From positions 1-33,248 of the forward strand of contig CALLCZ010000142.1 in NCBI GenBank assembly GCA_937998645.1: 33,248 nucleotides of DNA, written 5' to 3'. Below the pieces are notes generated by a model. That model was not told where the DNA came from. It searched no databases and saw only the letters and a list, made by a program, of their open reading frames with translations. Positions 1 through 7,541 of this stretch are shown here, in pieces (within the stretch, counting starts at the first letter, position 1; each line of letters begins with the position of its first letter). The DNA is from an uncultured Gammaproteobacteria bacterium. GTDB lineage: Bacteria > Pseudomonadota > Gammaproteobacteria > SZUA-229. A program made the position numbers and the translations under genes.

Positions 1-22
1 AAGCATGAAGGATAAAAGATAA

Positions 23-232
23 ATGGATAGTAAGGAATTTGTTCATAAGCGGATATGTATTTATGCAGGGAGAGATGTTGATCCTAACTCAGATGAGCAA
101 GTTGAAGATATCCTGCGTAGTAAGTTTAATATTCATTTACCGCAAAGAACATCAATGAACGAATCCCTAACTTCAGCTACAAGTGATCACGAAATAATTG
201 GCCTTATATTGAAATATCGCGCAATGATTTAA
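23..232 (+). CDS. Hypothetical small protein, 69 aa
   Basis: A short ORF starting at ATG 23 behind a purine-rich stretch (GAAGGATAAAAGA) that could serve as a ribosome binding site. The product is soluble, rich in charged residues, with no signal peptide or membrane segment. The composition (VEDILRSKFNIHLP in the middle, HEIIGLILKYRAM at the C-terminus) looks like real helical protein rather than a shadow. No function is recognised. It ends about 60 bases before the first family A hairpin. It could be the tail gene of an operon beginning before the window. Confidence 0.45.
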   Translation: MDSKEFVHKRICIYAGRDVDPNSDEQVEDILRSKFNIHLPQRTSMNESLTSATSDHEIIGLILKYRAMI

Positions 233-270
233 TCGAAGCTCACAAATTGCGAATCAGCATTAATTACGGA

Positions 271-360
271 GTTCGAACAAAAATAGCAATAAAAGGGGAC
301 AGATTTATTTATCTACCACCTTCACGCTCGTAAAATAAATCTGTCCCCTTTTATTCGAAC
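271..360. repeat. Family A hairpin, complete
   Basis: Inverted repeat. The left arm (289-310) reads ATAAAAGGGGACAGATTTATTT and the right arm (about 333-354) is its reverse complement, with a loop of about 22 bases. An outer GTTCGAA (271-277) pairs with TTCGAAC (354-360). It lies between the small ORF and the 3' end of the barrel gene, and may also act as a bidirectional terminator (inference). Confidence 0.9.
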
Positions 361-446
361 CTGGTTTGCCACCTGTACTGTAATTACCGGCGCAGTTTAT
401 GGAGGAAAGCGGAGCATTATGATTACACAACGTATTTTCTCTTTTC

Positions 447-995
447 TCAGAATACGATTTTGATGCCCAGGCCGAGGGCGTCAAAATCGAAATTCGAATC
501 ATCTGAATACGAAAAGTATTCGATGTTCAGTATGCTGCTGCCAAGGCCGATATCAGCACCAATCCCATAAGACAGTTGTAATTCACTGCCAGATTTTTTC
601 ATGAAGGCTGATTCGATTTCGCCCTTCACCAGACTCAGCCCCGCGATACCGTAAAAGGAGAACCGCTTCCCCAGATTGAGATGAGCCGCACCGTAGGCGC
701 CCACTAGACCGAACAGCCCGACAGACACATCGCCGCCGGCTGTCGTTTTTTGATCGTCCCGCACTGGAAATGCAAACCTGCCCTCGATGGCGTAATGATC
801 ATTAAAATACCGGCCGACTCGCCCAATCAGCGTCGTTGGACTGAAGCTCTCGGACAGGTCGCTCACGCCAACGTCACCTAAGGCGTACTGGATGCCCAGG
901 TATGGGCTGTTGTTCGTTTCAGCTATTAAAGTGTCAGGAGATATGACAATAAAGCCGGCAGTCAGCAAGGCGAGGATAATTTTATTCAAATTCAC
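447..995 (-). CDS. Outer-membrane beta-barrel protein, 182 aa
   Basis: The N-terminus (residues 1-25, MNLNKIILALLTAGF then TLIAE) is a typical Sec signal peptide. The mature part alternates polar and hydrophobic residues and is glycine-rich, with strands such as LIGRVGRYFNDHYAIEGRF and FSFYGIAGLSLVKGEIES. It ends in a phenylalanine (GLGIKIVF), the usual C-terminal signal for outer-membrane assembly. It resembles small OmpA/OmpW-like porin-family barrels of about 8 strands; no ligand or partner can be inferred. The start is GTG with a modest AGGTAA upstream. The gene is bracketed by family A elements on both sides and transcribed alone. Class assignment is fairly safe, specific function unknown. 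Confidence 0.8.
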   Translation of the reverse strand: MNLNKIILALLTAGFIVISPDTLIAETNNSPYLGIQYALGDVGVSDLSESFSPTTLIGRVGRYFNDHYAIEGRFAFPVRDDQKTTAGGDVSVGLFGLVGAYGAAHLNLGKRFSFYGIAGLSLVKGEIESAFMKKSGSELQLSYGIGADIGLGSSILNIEYFSYSDDSNFDFDALGLGIKIVF

Positions 996-1018
996 TTACC
1001 TGAGAGCTGTTCATTGCT

Positions 1019-1102
1019 GTACAAGGAATAAAGGGGACAGATTTATTTAATTGGCGGATTGTACAAGGAAAAAAGGGGACAGATTTATTTAATTGGCGGA
1101 TT
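1019..1102. repeat. Tandem duplication containing family A motif
   Basis: Two adjacent 42-base copies, 1019-1060 and 1061-1102, differ at one position (GGAATAAAGGGG versus GGAAAAAAGGGG). Each carries the A motif GGGGACAGATTTATTT followed by AATTGGCGGATT. The second copy overlaps the last codons and the stop of the mtfA-like gene, so the first copy is an extra copy of that gene's 3' end. Confidence 0.95.
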
Positions 1103-1876
1103 GTGATGTTGCTCCAGGCGTGCTGCCGGGTCTTGCCGATAGTACAGCATCAGCTGGTCGTACACCTCAGGATACACGGAACGCAGGCGTTGCGGCGCTT
1201 CGAAGAAGTACTCACTGAACACCGCAAAGCACTCGGCGGGCGATTCGGCTGCGTATTCATCGAGCGGCGTTTCTTCGTCGCGCGCGATGTGGGCGTGCAA
1301 ATCTTCGTAGGCCTGCGTTAAGGTATCCGTCCAGTCGGTGCGCGACATGCCTCGGTGCAGCGGTGGCAGGCCGTCCGGCGCACCGGTGCGCATATCCAGC
1401 TTGTGTGCACATTCGTGGATCACGACGTTGTAGCCTTCCCATTCGGGCCGTGCGTGCACATCCCTTAGCGAGATGACCAGGGGACCGCGCTCCCAGGCTT
1501 CCCCGGCGCGCAAATCGCGCCCGCTGTGTACGACACCTGCCTCATCCTCTTCCTCGTACGGAGCGAGGAACTCATCCGGGTACACGATCACCGTGGTCCA
1601 GCCGTCATAGGCATCGATGCCGAGATTCAGGACCGGCAGGCAGGCGTTGACGGTAATGAGCAGCCGGTCCTGCTCTTCCACCCCGGCGTGACCCACTGCG
1701 TCGAACACCTTCTCGTGCAGGAACAGTGTTACCAGTTTGCGCAGGCGATCCCGTTCTGTGACGTCCAGGCCGTGACAGGCGTGTACGCGTCCAAGCGCTT
1801 GCGCGAAGTCGGCTGCGGAAACAAGGCTATCTCGCAGATAACGGCTGCGCCGCCAACGCTTATACCAGGAGAACAT
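1085..1876 (-). CDS. mtfA: MtfA-type zinc peptidase (M90)
   Basis: 263 aa, the usual length for MtfA. In E. coli, MtfA is a cytosolic metallopeptidase that binds the glucose repressor Mlc/DgsA and so affects ptsG expression. The zinc signature HECAH lies at residues 154-158 (VVIHECAHKLD), and a downstream glutamate of the SPAECFAVFSEYFFE segment (about 211-226) would be the third ligand. The N-terminal FSWYKRWRRSR stretch is also family-like. The stop codon TAA and the last codons (NPPIK) lie inside the second copy of the 42-base repeat, so the present C-terminus was shaped by a repeat insertion. The start ATG at 1876 lies only about 15 bases from another A motif. The peptidase assignment is strong; an Mlc partner here is inference. 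Confidence 0.9.
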   Translation of the reverse strand: MFSWYKRWRRSRYLRDSLVSAADFAQALGRVHACHGLDVTERDRLRKLVTLFLHEKVFDAVGHAGVEEQDRLLITVNACLPVLNLGIDAYDGWTTVIVYPDEFLAPYEEEDEAGVVHSGRDLRAGEAWERGPLVISLRDVHARPEWEGYNVVIHECAHKLDMRTGAPDGLPPLHRGMSRTDWTDTLTQAYEDLHAHIARDEETPLDEYAAESPAECFAVFSEYFFEAPQRLRSVYPEVYDQLMLYYRQDPAARLEQHHNPPIK

Positions 1877-1891
1877 GGCAGTGATTCATGG

Positions 1892-1913
1892 AAAAAAGGG
1901 GGCAGATTTATTT
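1892..1913. repeat. Family A single arm, left of RAYT
   Basis: AAAAAAGGGGGCAGATTTATTT, a one-arm copy of family A in plus orientation, between the divergent mtfA-like and RAYT genes. Together with the opposite-orientation copy at 2671-2709 it brackets the transposase. Confidence 0.85.
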
Positions 1914-1964
1914 CCCTGCAATGATGCGCTAAAGTGACTTCGAATATAAGACCACGGAGGGTCT

Positions 1965-2663
1965 ATGGTGCCAAGGATGGGGCGAGTCATACTTCCAAAT
2001 TATCCTCATCACGTTGTACAGCGTGGTCATAACCGTCAGGTGGTATTCGCGGACGATACGGATTTCAGACGGTATATAGACGATGTACGAGAGCTTAAAG
2101 CAGTTTACGGCATTCAAGTTTATGCATATTGTCTGATGACAAACCACGTGCATCTTCTCCTGGATCCCGGTGAAGCTATAACGGGTCTAGGGCAGATGAT
2201 GAAGACCCTCGCAGCTCGCGCGACGCGATATCGTAACAAGCTGGAAGGGCGATCCGGCACACTGTGGGAAAGTCGGTATAAATCCAGTCCGGTACAGACC
2301 GATCTGTACCTGTTGGCTTGCATCAGATATATTGAGCTCAATCCGGTTCGTGCGGCCATGGTAAGCGATCCTAACAGTTACTTGTGGTCGAGTTATCGCC
2401 AACGGGTGGGTGTCGATGGCGATAACTGGATAGATTATGATCCCTGCTACCTTGGATTGGGTGAGACAGACCCGGAGAGGCGCCAGCAATACCGGCGATT
2501 TGTATTCAAAGGGGTGCCGGAAAAGGAAACAATTCTGATCCGGCAGGCAGTGCAGCGAGGTCAACTGACCGGTAACAGCAGATTCATAGATGAGGTAGAA
2601 AGAATCGTGGGTCGTAGGGTTGAGTTTCGGGGCCAAGGTCGACCAGGCAAGGCCGAACGCTGA
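1965..2663 (+). CDS. REP-associated tyrosine transposase (RAYT)
   Basis: 232 aa Y1/IS200-like HUH transposase of the RAYT class, which are domesticated single-copy enzymes that cleave and move REP-type hairpins as single-stranded DNA. Visible features: the N-terminal PNYPHHVVQRGHNRQ block (residues 11-25), the metal-binding His-x-His in TNHVHLLL (His61, His63), and the RYIELNPVRA block at 121-130 holding the likely catalytic Tyr122. The C-terminal tail (NSRFIDEVERIVG then GRPGK) is the basic region typical of the family. The start ATG 1965 follows GGAGGG at 1956-1961. The gene is flanked by inverted family A motifs (1892-1913 and 2671-2709), the expected arrangement for a RAYT and its cognate repeats. 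It looks intact. Confidence 0.95.
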   Translation: MVPRMGRVILPNYPHHVVQRGHNRQVVFADDTDFRRYIDDVRELKAVYGIQVYAYCLMTNHVHLLLDPGEAITGLGQMMKTLAARATRYRNKLEGRSGTLWESRYKSSPVQTDLYLLACIRYIELNPVRAAMVSDPNSYLWSSYRQRVGVDGDNWIDYDPCYLGLGETDPERRQQYRRFVFKGVPEKETILIRQAVQRGQLTGNSRFIDEVERIVGRRVEFRGQGRPGKAER

Positions 2664-2670
2664 CGAAAAA

Positions 2671-2709
2671 CAAATCTGTCCCCTTTTCGCAACTGTCCCC
2701 TTTTCGCAA
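2671..2709. repeat. Family A arm, right of RAYT, tandemly duplicated
   Basis: The reverse-complement A motif (CAAATCTGTCCCCTTTT) occurs just after the RAYT stop. Its 17-base end CTGTCCCCTTTTCGCAA is repeated exactly in tandem (2676-2692 and 2693-2709). Confidence 0.92.
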
Positions 2710-2737
2710 TAAGCGTCAGGTTTACTAAGGAGATGAT

Positions 2738-3757
2738 ATGTCAAAACTTAGCTTATTTAGTCTTTTATTTATTATTTTAGTGCCTCAGTCGGTTCTTGCA
2801 CAAAAGACGGAAAACAACTCAGGGCTTGTTTATGACGCACTGCTTAGTGGTTATGAATATGGTTTTGAAGTGAACTATTTTCCCATTAATTCACAACGTC
2901 AGGTTTTGAAGATGGCCTACATCTATCTTGAAGGTAAGCCTGATATGCCGGTTATCACTTTACTGCATGGAAAAAATTTTAATGCCCACTATTGGGTACC
3001 CACGGCTCGCTATTTAAATGAAAAAGGCTACGGCGTACTCATTCCTGACCAAATAGGTTTTGGTAAGTCATCCAAGCCTGCAAACTATCAATATTCTTTT
3101 TCGGTTTTGGCGCATCATACCCGGAACTTAATGACATCCCTGAATATTAAAAAGTCCGTTGTCATAGGCCATTCGATGGGAGGAATGCTAGCCAGTCGTT
3201 TTGCGTTAATGTATCCACAAATAACTCAAAAGCTGATTCTGGTTAATCCTATTGGCCTGGAAAATTATCTACAATACGTAGAATACAAGGATACTGACTT
3301 CTTTTATAAAAAGGAGTTAGCCAAGACGCCAGATGGAATTAAACGTTATCAACAAAAAAATTATTATGCTGGCCAGTGGAACAAGCAATATGATGCACTG
3401 ACTCACTTTATGATTGGGCAGATCCAAGGGCCGGATAAAGAGCTTATTGCCTGGGTCAATGCGCAGACTTACGATATGATATTTACCCAACCTGTTATTA
3501 CAGAGTTTAATGATTTGTCTGTTCCTGTCAGGCTGATTATTGGTACTCGTGATCGTACAGGCCCGGGGCGAAACTGGAAAAAGCCAGGTGTTGATTATGA
3601 ACTTGGTCGTTACGACCGCTTAGGTAAATCGGCAGCCAGACTTATACATGATGCCGAACTTTATGAATTAACAGACTTGGGTCATTTACCTCAGATTGAA
3701 AATTTTGATCGCTTCAAGATTGTTCTAGACAAAGCATTACATGTTTCAGGGGAATAA
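2738..3757 (+). CDS. Exported alpha/beta-hydrolase
   Basis: 339 aa with an N-terminal signal peptide (residues 1-21, ending SVLAQ), so probably periplasmic or secreted. The fold shows the oxyanion-loop HG (LLHGKNF, 77-78), the nucleophile elbow GHSMGG (144-149, Ser146), a likely acid Asp272 in IIGTRDRTG and the catalytic histidine His316 in LGHLPQIE. The substrate cannot be told from sequence; esterases and C-C hydrolases share this pattern. ATG 2738 follows a good Shine-Dalgarno, AAGGAGATGAT. The gene is clearly more AT-rich than the mtfA-like and ABC genes, hinting at a different origin. It stands alone between the RAYT with its A repeats and the E-type repeats after 3757. Confidence 0.88.
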   Translation: MSKLSLFSLLFIILVPQSVLAQKTENNSGLVYDALLSGYEYGFEVNYFPINSQRQVLKMAYIYLEGKPDMPVITLLHGKNFNAHYWVPTARYLNEKGYGVLIPDQIGFGKSSKPANYQYSFSVLAHHTRNLMTSLNIKKSVVIGHSMGGMLASRFALMYPQITQKLILVNPIGLENYLQYVEYKDTDFFYKKELAKTPDGIKRYQQKNYYAGQWNKQYDALTHFMIGQIQGPDKELIAWVNAQTYDMIFTQPVITEFNDLSVPVRLIIGTRDRTGPGRNWKKPGVDYELGRYDRLGKSAARLIHDAELYELTDLGHLPQIENFDRFKIVLDKALHVSGE

Positions 3758-3789
3758 ATACACAGTAGGGGCAGGGTCGAAATTAAAAC

Positions 3790-3920
3790 ATAAAAGGGGT
3801 CGGTGACAAACGAGAAGCATTAGCATTTGTTGTTTCTGATACAATAATCCTTAGTCAAATAAAAACAATCTAAATCCAAAAATATACGGGGTCGCTGCCA
3901 CCATTGGGGTCGAGTGACTG
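3790..3920. repeat. Family E element and extra GGGGTCG motifs
   Basis: TAAAAGGGGTCGGTGACAAA starts at about 3791 and is followed by about 60 bases that align with the element at 14190-14270 (GAGAAGCATTAGCATTT versus GAGAACCATTATTTGCC, then TTCTGATA in both). Further GGGGTCG words lie at about 3888 and 3906. No gene is visible between 3758 and the DUF2252 gene. Confidence 0.75.
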
Positions 3921-4017
3921 GCTACAACTGGTTGGGTAAAAGCGGTTGATTTTCGGATATCAGGTCGTTTACTCTTTCTATACCCACGAGATTGACTTAC
4001 TGGCTGATGCGGTAATC

Positions 4018-5397
4018 ATGACTACAGATAGCTATCAAACTACCAGCCAACGCGTCGAATACGGCAATTCTCTTCGTATACAAATACCACATGACAGCCA
4101 CGGTGACTGGTCGCCTGCGCCAGACCGGCCCGACCCTGTCAAACTGATTGAGGAACAGAATGAGGGTCGGCTTGAATGGTTGATCCCGGTGCGGCGCTGG
4201 CGAATGAGTACTTCCCCTTTTGCCTTTTTTCGCGGCAGCGCGCGCATCATGGCCTCGGATCTTGCCGGCACGCTTGTTAGCGGACTGGAAGTTCAGCTCT
4301 GCGGCGATGCACACCTGGCCAATTTCGGACTCTATGCTTCACCGGAACGCCAGCTGGTGTTCGACATCAATGACTTCGATGAAACCCTGGCCGGCCCATG
4401 GGAATGGGACATCAAGCGTCTTGCCACCAGTTTTATCATTGCCGCGCGACATAACGACATCAACAACAAGGATGGCCGCAAGGCTACTCAGCGCATGGTC
4501 AAGACATACCGCCAGGCGATGGCTGATTTTGCAGGCATGCGCACAACTGACACCTGGTATGCCATGCTCGATAAGGATGAATTCCACGAGACAGCGGACA
4601 AGGAAGGCAGGAAGAACGAGGCCAAGGCAATCACTAACGAGGCCCAGGGCAAAGACAGCCGACATGCGCTGGATAAACACGCCGAAAAAGTCGATAGTCA
4701 GTACCGCATCAAGCACGAGCCGCCGCGCCTGGTGCCGTTGCGGGAATTGCGTGATCATGTAAGCAGAAGCCGTTTGAAGGCCCTGGTCGAAAACGCATTC
4801 GATGCTTACCGGCACAGTGTCGCAGATGACCTCAAGTGCCTGCTTGATCGTTTCCGCCCGGTAGATATCGCCTTGAAAGTTGTCGGCGTCGGCAGTGTTG
4901 GCACCCGCTGCCTGATCCTGTTACTCGAAGGCCGAGACCACAACGATCCCCTGTTCCTGCAGATCAAGCAGTCCAACCGGTCTGTGCTGGAGCAGTATCT
5001 CAAAAACAGCCCTTATCGGAATCAGGGTCAGCGCGTAGTCGAGGGCCAACGCTTAATGCAGACAGTGAGTGACATCTTTCTTGGCTGGAATGAAAACGAA
5101 TCGGTGGGCCATGATTTCTATTGGCGCCAGCTACGTGACTGGAAAGGCTCAGTCGATGTTGACAACATCAACGTCGAGGACCTGAAGTACCTGGCACGTT
5201 TGTGCGGCTGGACTCTGGCGCGTGCACACGCGCGTTCCGGTGATCCGTTGGCGATTACCGGCTACCTGGGTTCTGGTGATGATTTTGATGAAGCCCTGGT
5301 CAATTTTGCTGGCAGCTATGCAGATCAAAGTGAAAAAGACTATGAAGCCTTTATGCAGCAGATACGTAACGGCAAGCTTTCAGCAGTCGAGGGATAA
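4018..5397 (+). CDS. DUF2252 protein
   Basis: 459 aa from the ATG at 4018. The reading frame is open upstream to a TTG at 3946, but those extra 24 residues do not look family-like, whereas QRVEYGNSLR (11-20) and RPDPVKLIEEQ (37-47) match the usual N-terminal part. The diagnostic block runs from SPFAFFRGSARIMASDLA (66-83) through VQLCGDAHLANFG (92-104) to FDINDFDETLAGPWEWDIKR (115-134). This resembles the catalytic core of aminoglycoside-phosphotransferase/kinase-like folds (HGD-like and D-x-D-like elements), but no DUF2252 reaction is known to me. Cytosolic, no signal peptide. A linker (about 185-240) is rich in charged residues. Transcribed alone between E and B repeats. Confidence 0.9.
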   Translation: MTTDSYQTTSQRVEYGNSLRIQIPHDSHGDWSPAPDRPDPVKLIEEQNEGRLEWLIPVRRWRMSTSPFAFFRGSARIMASDLAGTLVSGLEVQLCGDAHLANFGLYASPERQLVFDINDFDETLAGPWEWDIKRLATSFIIAARHNDINNKDGRKATQRMVKTYRQAMADFAGMRTTDTWYAMLDKDEFHETADKEGRKNEAKAITNEAQGKDSRHALDKHAEKVDSQYRIKHEPPRLVPLRELRDHVSRSRLKALVENAFDAYRHSVADDLKCLLDRFRPVDIALKVVGVGSVGTRCLILLLEGRDHNDPLFLQIKQSNRSVLEQYLKNSPYRNQGQRVVEGQRLMQTVSDIFLGWNENESVGHDFYWRQLRDWKGSVDVDNINVEDLKYLARLCGWTLARAHARSGDPLAITGYLGSGDDFDEALVNFAGSYADQSEKDYEAFMQQIRNGKLSAVEG

Positions 5398-5415
5398 CAA
5401 TAAAAGGAATTAAAT

Positions 5416-5506
5416 AAATAAAAGGTGCCAAATAAAAGGTGCCGGAGGGATTAAATTTTGATCAATGCATAAATTTGGTTAAGGAATAATCCATCCGGCA
5501 CCTTTC
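5416..5506. repeat. Family B hairpin with tandem left arm
   Basis: The hairpin has left arm GGTGCCGGAGGGATTA and right arm TAATCCATCCGGCACC around an AT-rich core. The outer 14 bases AAATAAAAGGTGCC are duplicated in tandem (5416-5429, 5430-5443). It sits between the convergent DUF2252 and PAS genes and ends in a T-rich run, so it may terminate both. Confidence 0.92.
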
Positions 5507-5596
5507 TTTCTTACCGCCTTTCTTATTAAATAAAGCGGCCCCTTTTTTCGACTTTATTGAAAATCGATTATCAGGATCTCTGAACCCGATATCCAT

Positions 5597-7120
5597 TTAA
5601 CGCTTACTCAAATCTATGACATTAACAAGCACCAGCATGCGCCCCTGGTCGGTGTAAGGATTCAGACCTATTTCCACGGGTATGGTTGTACCGTCTCTCC
5701 TGAGGGCCTCGAGTTCCCGTCCTTCACCCATTTTCCGAGCTTGAGGATTTTGCATAAATCCCTGACGTAAGTCTGAATGTCCCTGTTGCTTGTCAACAGG
5801 CAATAATTTTTCAACTTTTGAACCGGCCAGGTCACTCTTGTTATAACCCAGCATCTGCTCGACGGTTGCGTTGCTGATTTCTATTTTACCTTCGCTGTCT
5901 ATAACCAGCTGACCGACTCCACTGGATTCAACCAGGCGATGGAACCGTTCTTCCTGTTCTTTCAGGCGGGTCATATTTGCTGCATGGCCCCTTGCGAAAC
6001 TGGCTTCCAGTTCTGCAGTTTGCGCCCTGAAATTTCCTCTCAAATATAAATATAGAGAAATGCCGTAAACAACGATCGCAACAAAGACACCGGCGAAAGT
6101 GGATGCACGGATACTGCTGCGCATATCCAGCAAAAAGCTCAACGGTCGCTGAACAACGAAAATAAGTGAGAATTCACCTTCTATATGCTTGTCTACGCCG
6201 GATTTGCCTTCAGCTTTGTTCGGTTTAAAACCGATCAGGTTATCGAAGGAGGAGATTCTATTCCAGGTCCACATGCCATAACTGAGATCGAGGTGGCCTG
6301 TTTCAGATGCAGAGATACTTTTCCATACAATGGGGTAGGATGCCGGTAAGCTGGATACTGTCTTATCAGTTTCCTTCACTGTTGATAGCTCTATGGCACC
6401 ATGTAACAAATCTCCGTTTTGATTCAGGAGTAAGTAATTACCCGTCTTGCCTGCTTTTTCAAGATACTGGACTATTTCGAAAACCGGGTTCATCAAAATG
6501 TTGATAATGATGACGCCTCTGCGGTTTCCCTGGGTATCAGCCACGGGTGTAGCAATCCGCAACATGGGCTTAAACGGGCGTTCAGGTTCTCCGTGTTCAA
6601 TATTCAAGTCGATTTTTGATGCATACAACTCGCCCGCGGGAAGCAAGCTTGCTGCTTGAAAGTAGTAACGCTGGCTTTTATCCTGAAGATTCTGCCTGGG
6701 TTCAATATAAGGCCCGTCTTTCCCGCGGGAAATTCGTATTTTTTCGCGGCCTGCTTCATCAATCCAGCGAACCTGATCATAAACGGGGTTACGCTGGGCC
6801 AGATTCAGGAGTGATTTCTCCAGCGACTTCAAAGTTACTGGATTATTGGAGTTTATCGCGTTTTGTGTTTCTGTCTCGTTGTATATCGATTGCAGATGAT
6901 TGAAAGCGGAGGACATGTAAGCACCGATGAATCCACTGATGTGGTGCAGCCTGATGCTGTCCTCATCGATCATTGCCCTGATCTGTGACTCAGAACGGTA
7001 ATAAACGATAGAGAACCCGACGATAATCAGCAATAGCAGGATCGGTGCAAATAATGCAAAGTACTCGAAGGTGGGAAATTTTACATTCGGCCTGAAATTG
7101 TTAGTATAGTTTGACTGCAA
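5597..7120 (-). CDS. Membrane PAS sensor lacking output domain
   Basis: 507 aa. TM helix 1 at about 20-42; a large periplasmic region (about 43-335) with Cache/PAS-like sensory signatures (VRWIDEAGREKIRISR at 117-132, then RIATPVADTQGNRRGVIIINI at 188-208, reminiscent of double-Cache or LuxQ-type sensors); TM helix 2 at about 342-360; a short coiled-coil linker (365-395); then one cytosolic PAS domain (about 391-507) containing HRLVESSGVGQLVIDSEG and ending NVIDLSKR. In typical proteins a histidine kinase or GGDEF/EAL domain follows this PAS end; here translation stops at once and the downstream frame shows no such domain before the B hairpin. It may be a truncated receptor or may signal through a partner. 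B hairpins flank it on both sides (5416-5506, 7202-7275). Confidence 0.88.
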   Translation of the reverse strand: MQSNYTNNFRPNVKFPTFEYFALFAPILLLLIIVGFSIVYYRSESQIRAMIDEDSIRLHHISGFIGAYMSSAFNHLQSIYNETETQNAINSNNPVTLKSLEKSLLNLAQRNPVYDQVRWIDEAGREKIRISRGKDGPYIEPRQNLQDKSQRYYFQAASLLPAGELYASKIDLNIEHGEPERPFKPMLRIATPVADTQGNRRGVIIINILMNPVFEIVQYLEKAGKTGNYLLLNQNGDLLHGAIELSTVKETDKTVSSLPASYPIVWKSISASETGHLDLSYGMWTWNRISSFDNLIGFKPNKAEGKSGVDKHIEGEFSLIFVVQRPLSFLLDMRSSIRASTFAGVFVAIVVYGISLYLYLRGNFRAQTAELEASFARGHAANMTRLKEQEERFHRLVESSGVGQLVIDSEGKIEISNATVEQMLGYNKSDLAGSKVEKLLPVDKQQGHSDLRQGFMQNPQARKMGEGRELEALRRDGTTIPVEIGLNPYTDQGRMLVLVNVIDLSKR

Positions 7121-7201
7121 GAGTTACTCCTTATTCAGGATGAAGCAGGTGGAATTCAACACTCCTTTCCAATCCGTGTCAAATAGTAAGTCTCTCAGGA
7201 T

Positions 7202-7275
7202 AAAAAGTGCCGGAGGGATTAAATTTTGGTTAATGCATAAATTTGGTTAAGGAATAATCCCTCCGGCACCTTTCT
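7202..7275. repeat. Family B hairpin
   Basis: Left arm AAAAAGTGCCGGAGGGATTA, right arm TAATCCCTCCGGCACCTTT, core nearly identical to the copy at 5430-5506 (AATGCATAAATTTGGTTAAG in both). It lies upstream of the PAS gene and immediately before the RAYT remnant. Confidence 0.93.
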
Positions 7276-7278
7276 TAG

Positions 7279-7419
7279 GATGTTCATATTATCGAGTATG
7301 CTTCTCGATATAACAGGCCTGTTAGCGATAGTCGCTTCTGTGAACAGATTGCTGAGCGTTTTGGTGTCCAGTTTCCCAGGCAGGGACGGGGCAGGCCGCG
7401 TACAAATAAGATTGGTTAA
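7279..7419 (+). pseudogene. 3' remnant of a second RAYT transposase
   Basis: Translating from 7279 in the frame that stops at TAA 7417-7419 gives a tail reading VSDSRFCEQIAERFGVQF followed by PRQGRGRPRTNKIG. This parallels the C-terminus of the intact RAYT (NSRFIDEVERIVG, then GQGRPGK). Only the last 35 or so codons are recognisable; upstream there is an in-frame TAG at 7276-7278 and then the B hairpin, so the catalytic part is gone. It abuts the B element exactly as an active RAYT would abut its cognate repeats, suggesting a lost transposase for family B. The rest of the gap (7420-7541) shows nothing beyond the next gene's leader. Confidence 0.7.
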
Positions 7420-7541
7420 TAAATATTCGCTACATCCCTTTTTTTCCAGCGTTTTTTATCAATAAATGATACTTTTGTGATGGTTCTGTTAGAAAGATCA
7501 TCCATACTGCCTTCCGCATGTAACGAGAGAGGGTGGTATCC

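Noticed and set aside
305-502. ORF on minus strand over the first A hairpin
   Set aside because: Overlaps the barrel gene and the palindrome; composition is not protein-like.
1019-1102. CRISPR array
   Set aside because: Only two adjacent copies without spacers; same for the 26262 and 21403 repeats, and no cas genes.
1103-1924. Long plus-strand ORFs opposite the mtfA-like gene
   Set aside because: Shadows of a strongly recognised MtfA on the other strand.
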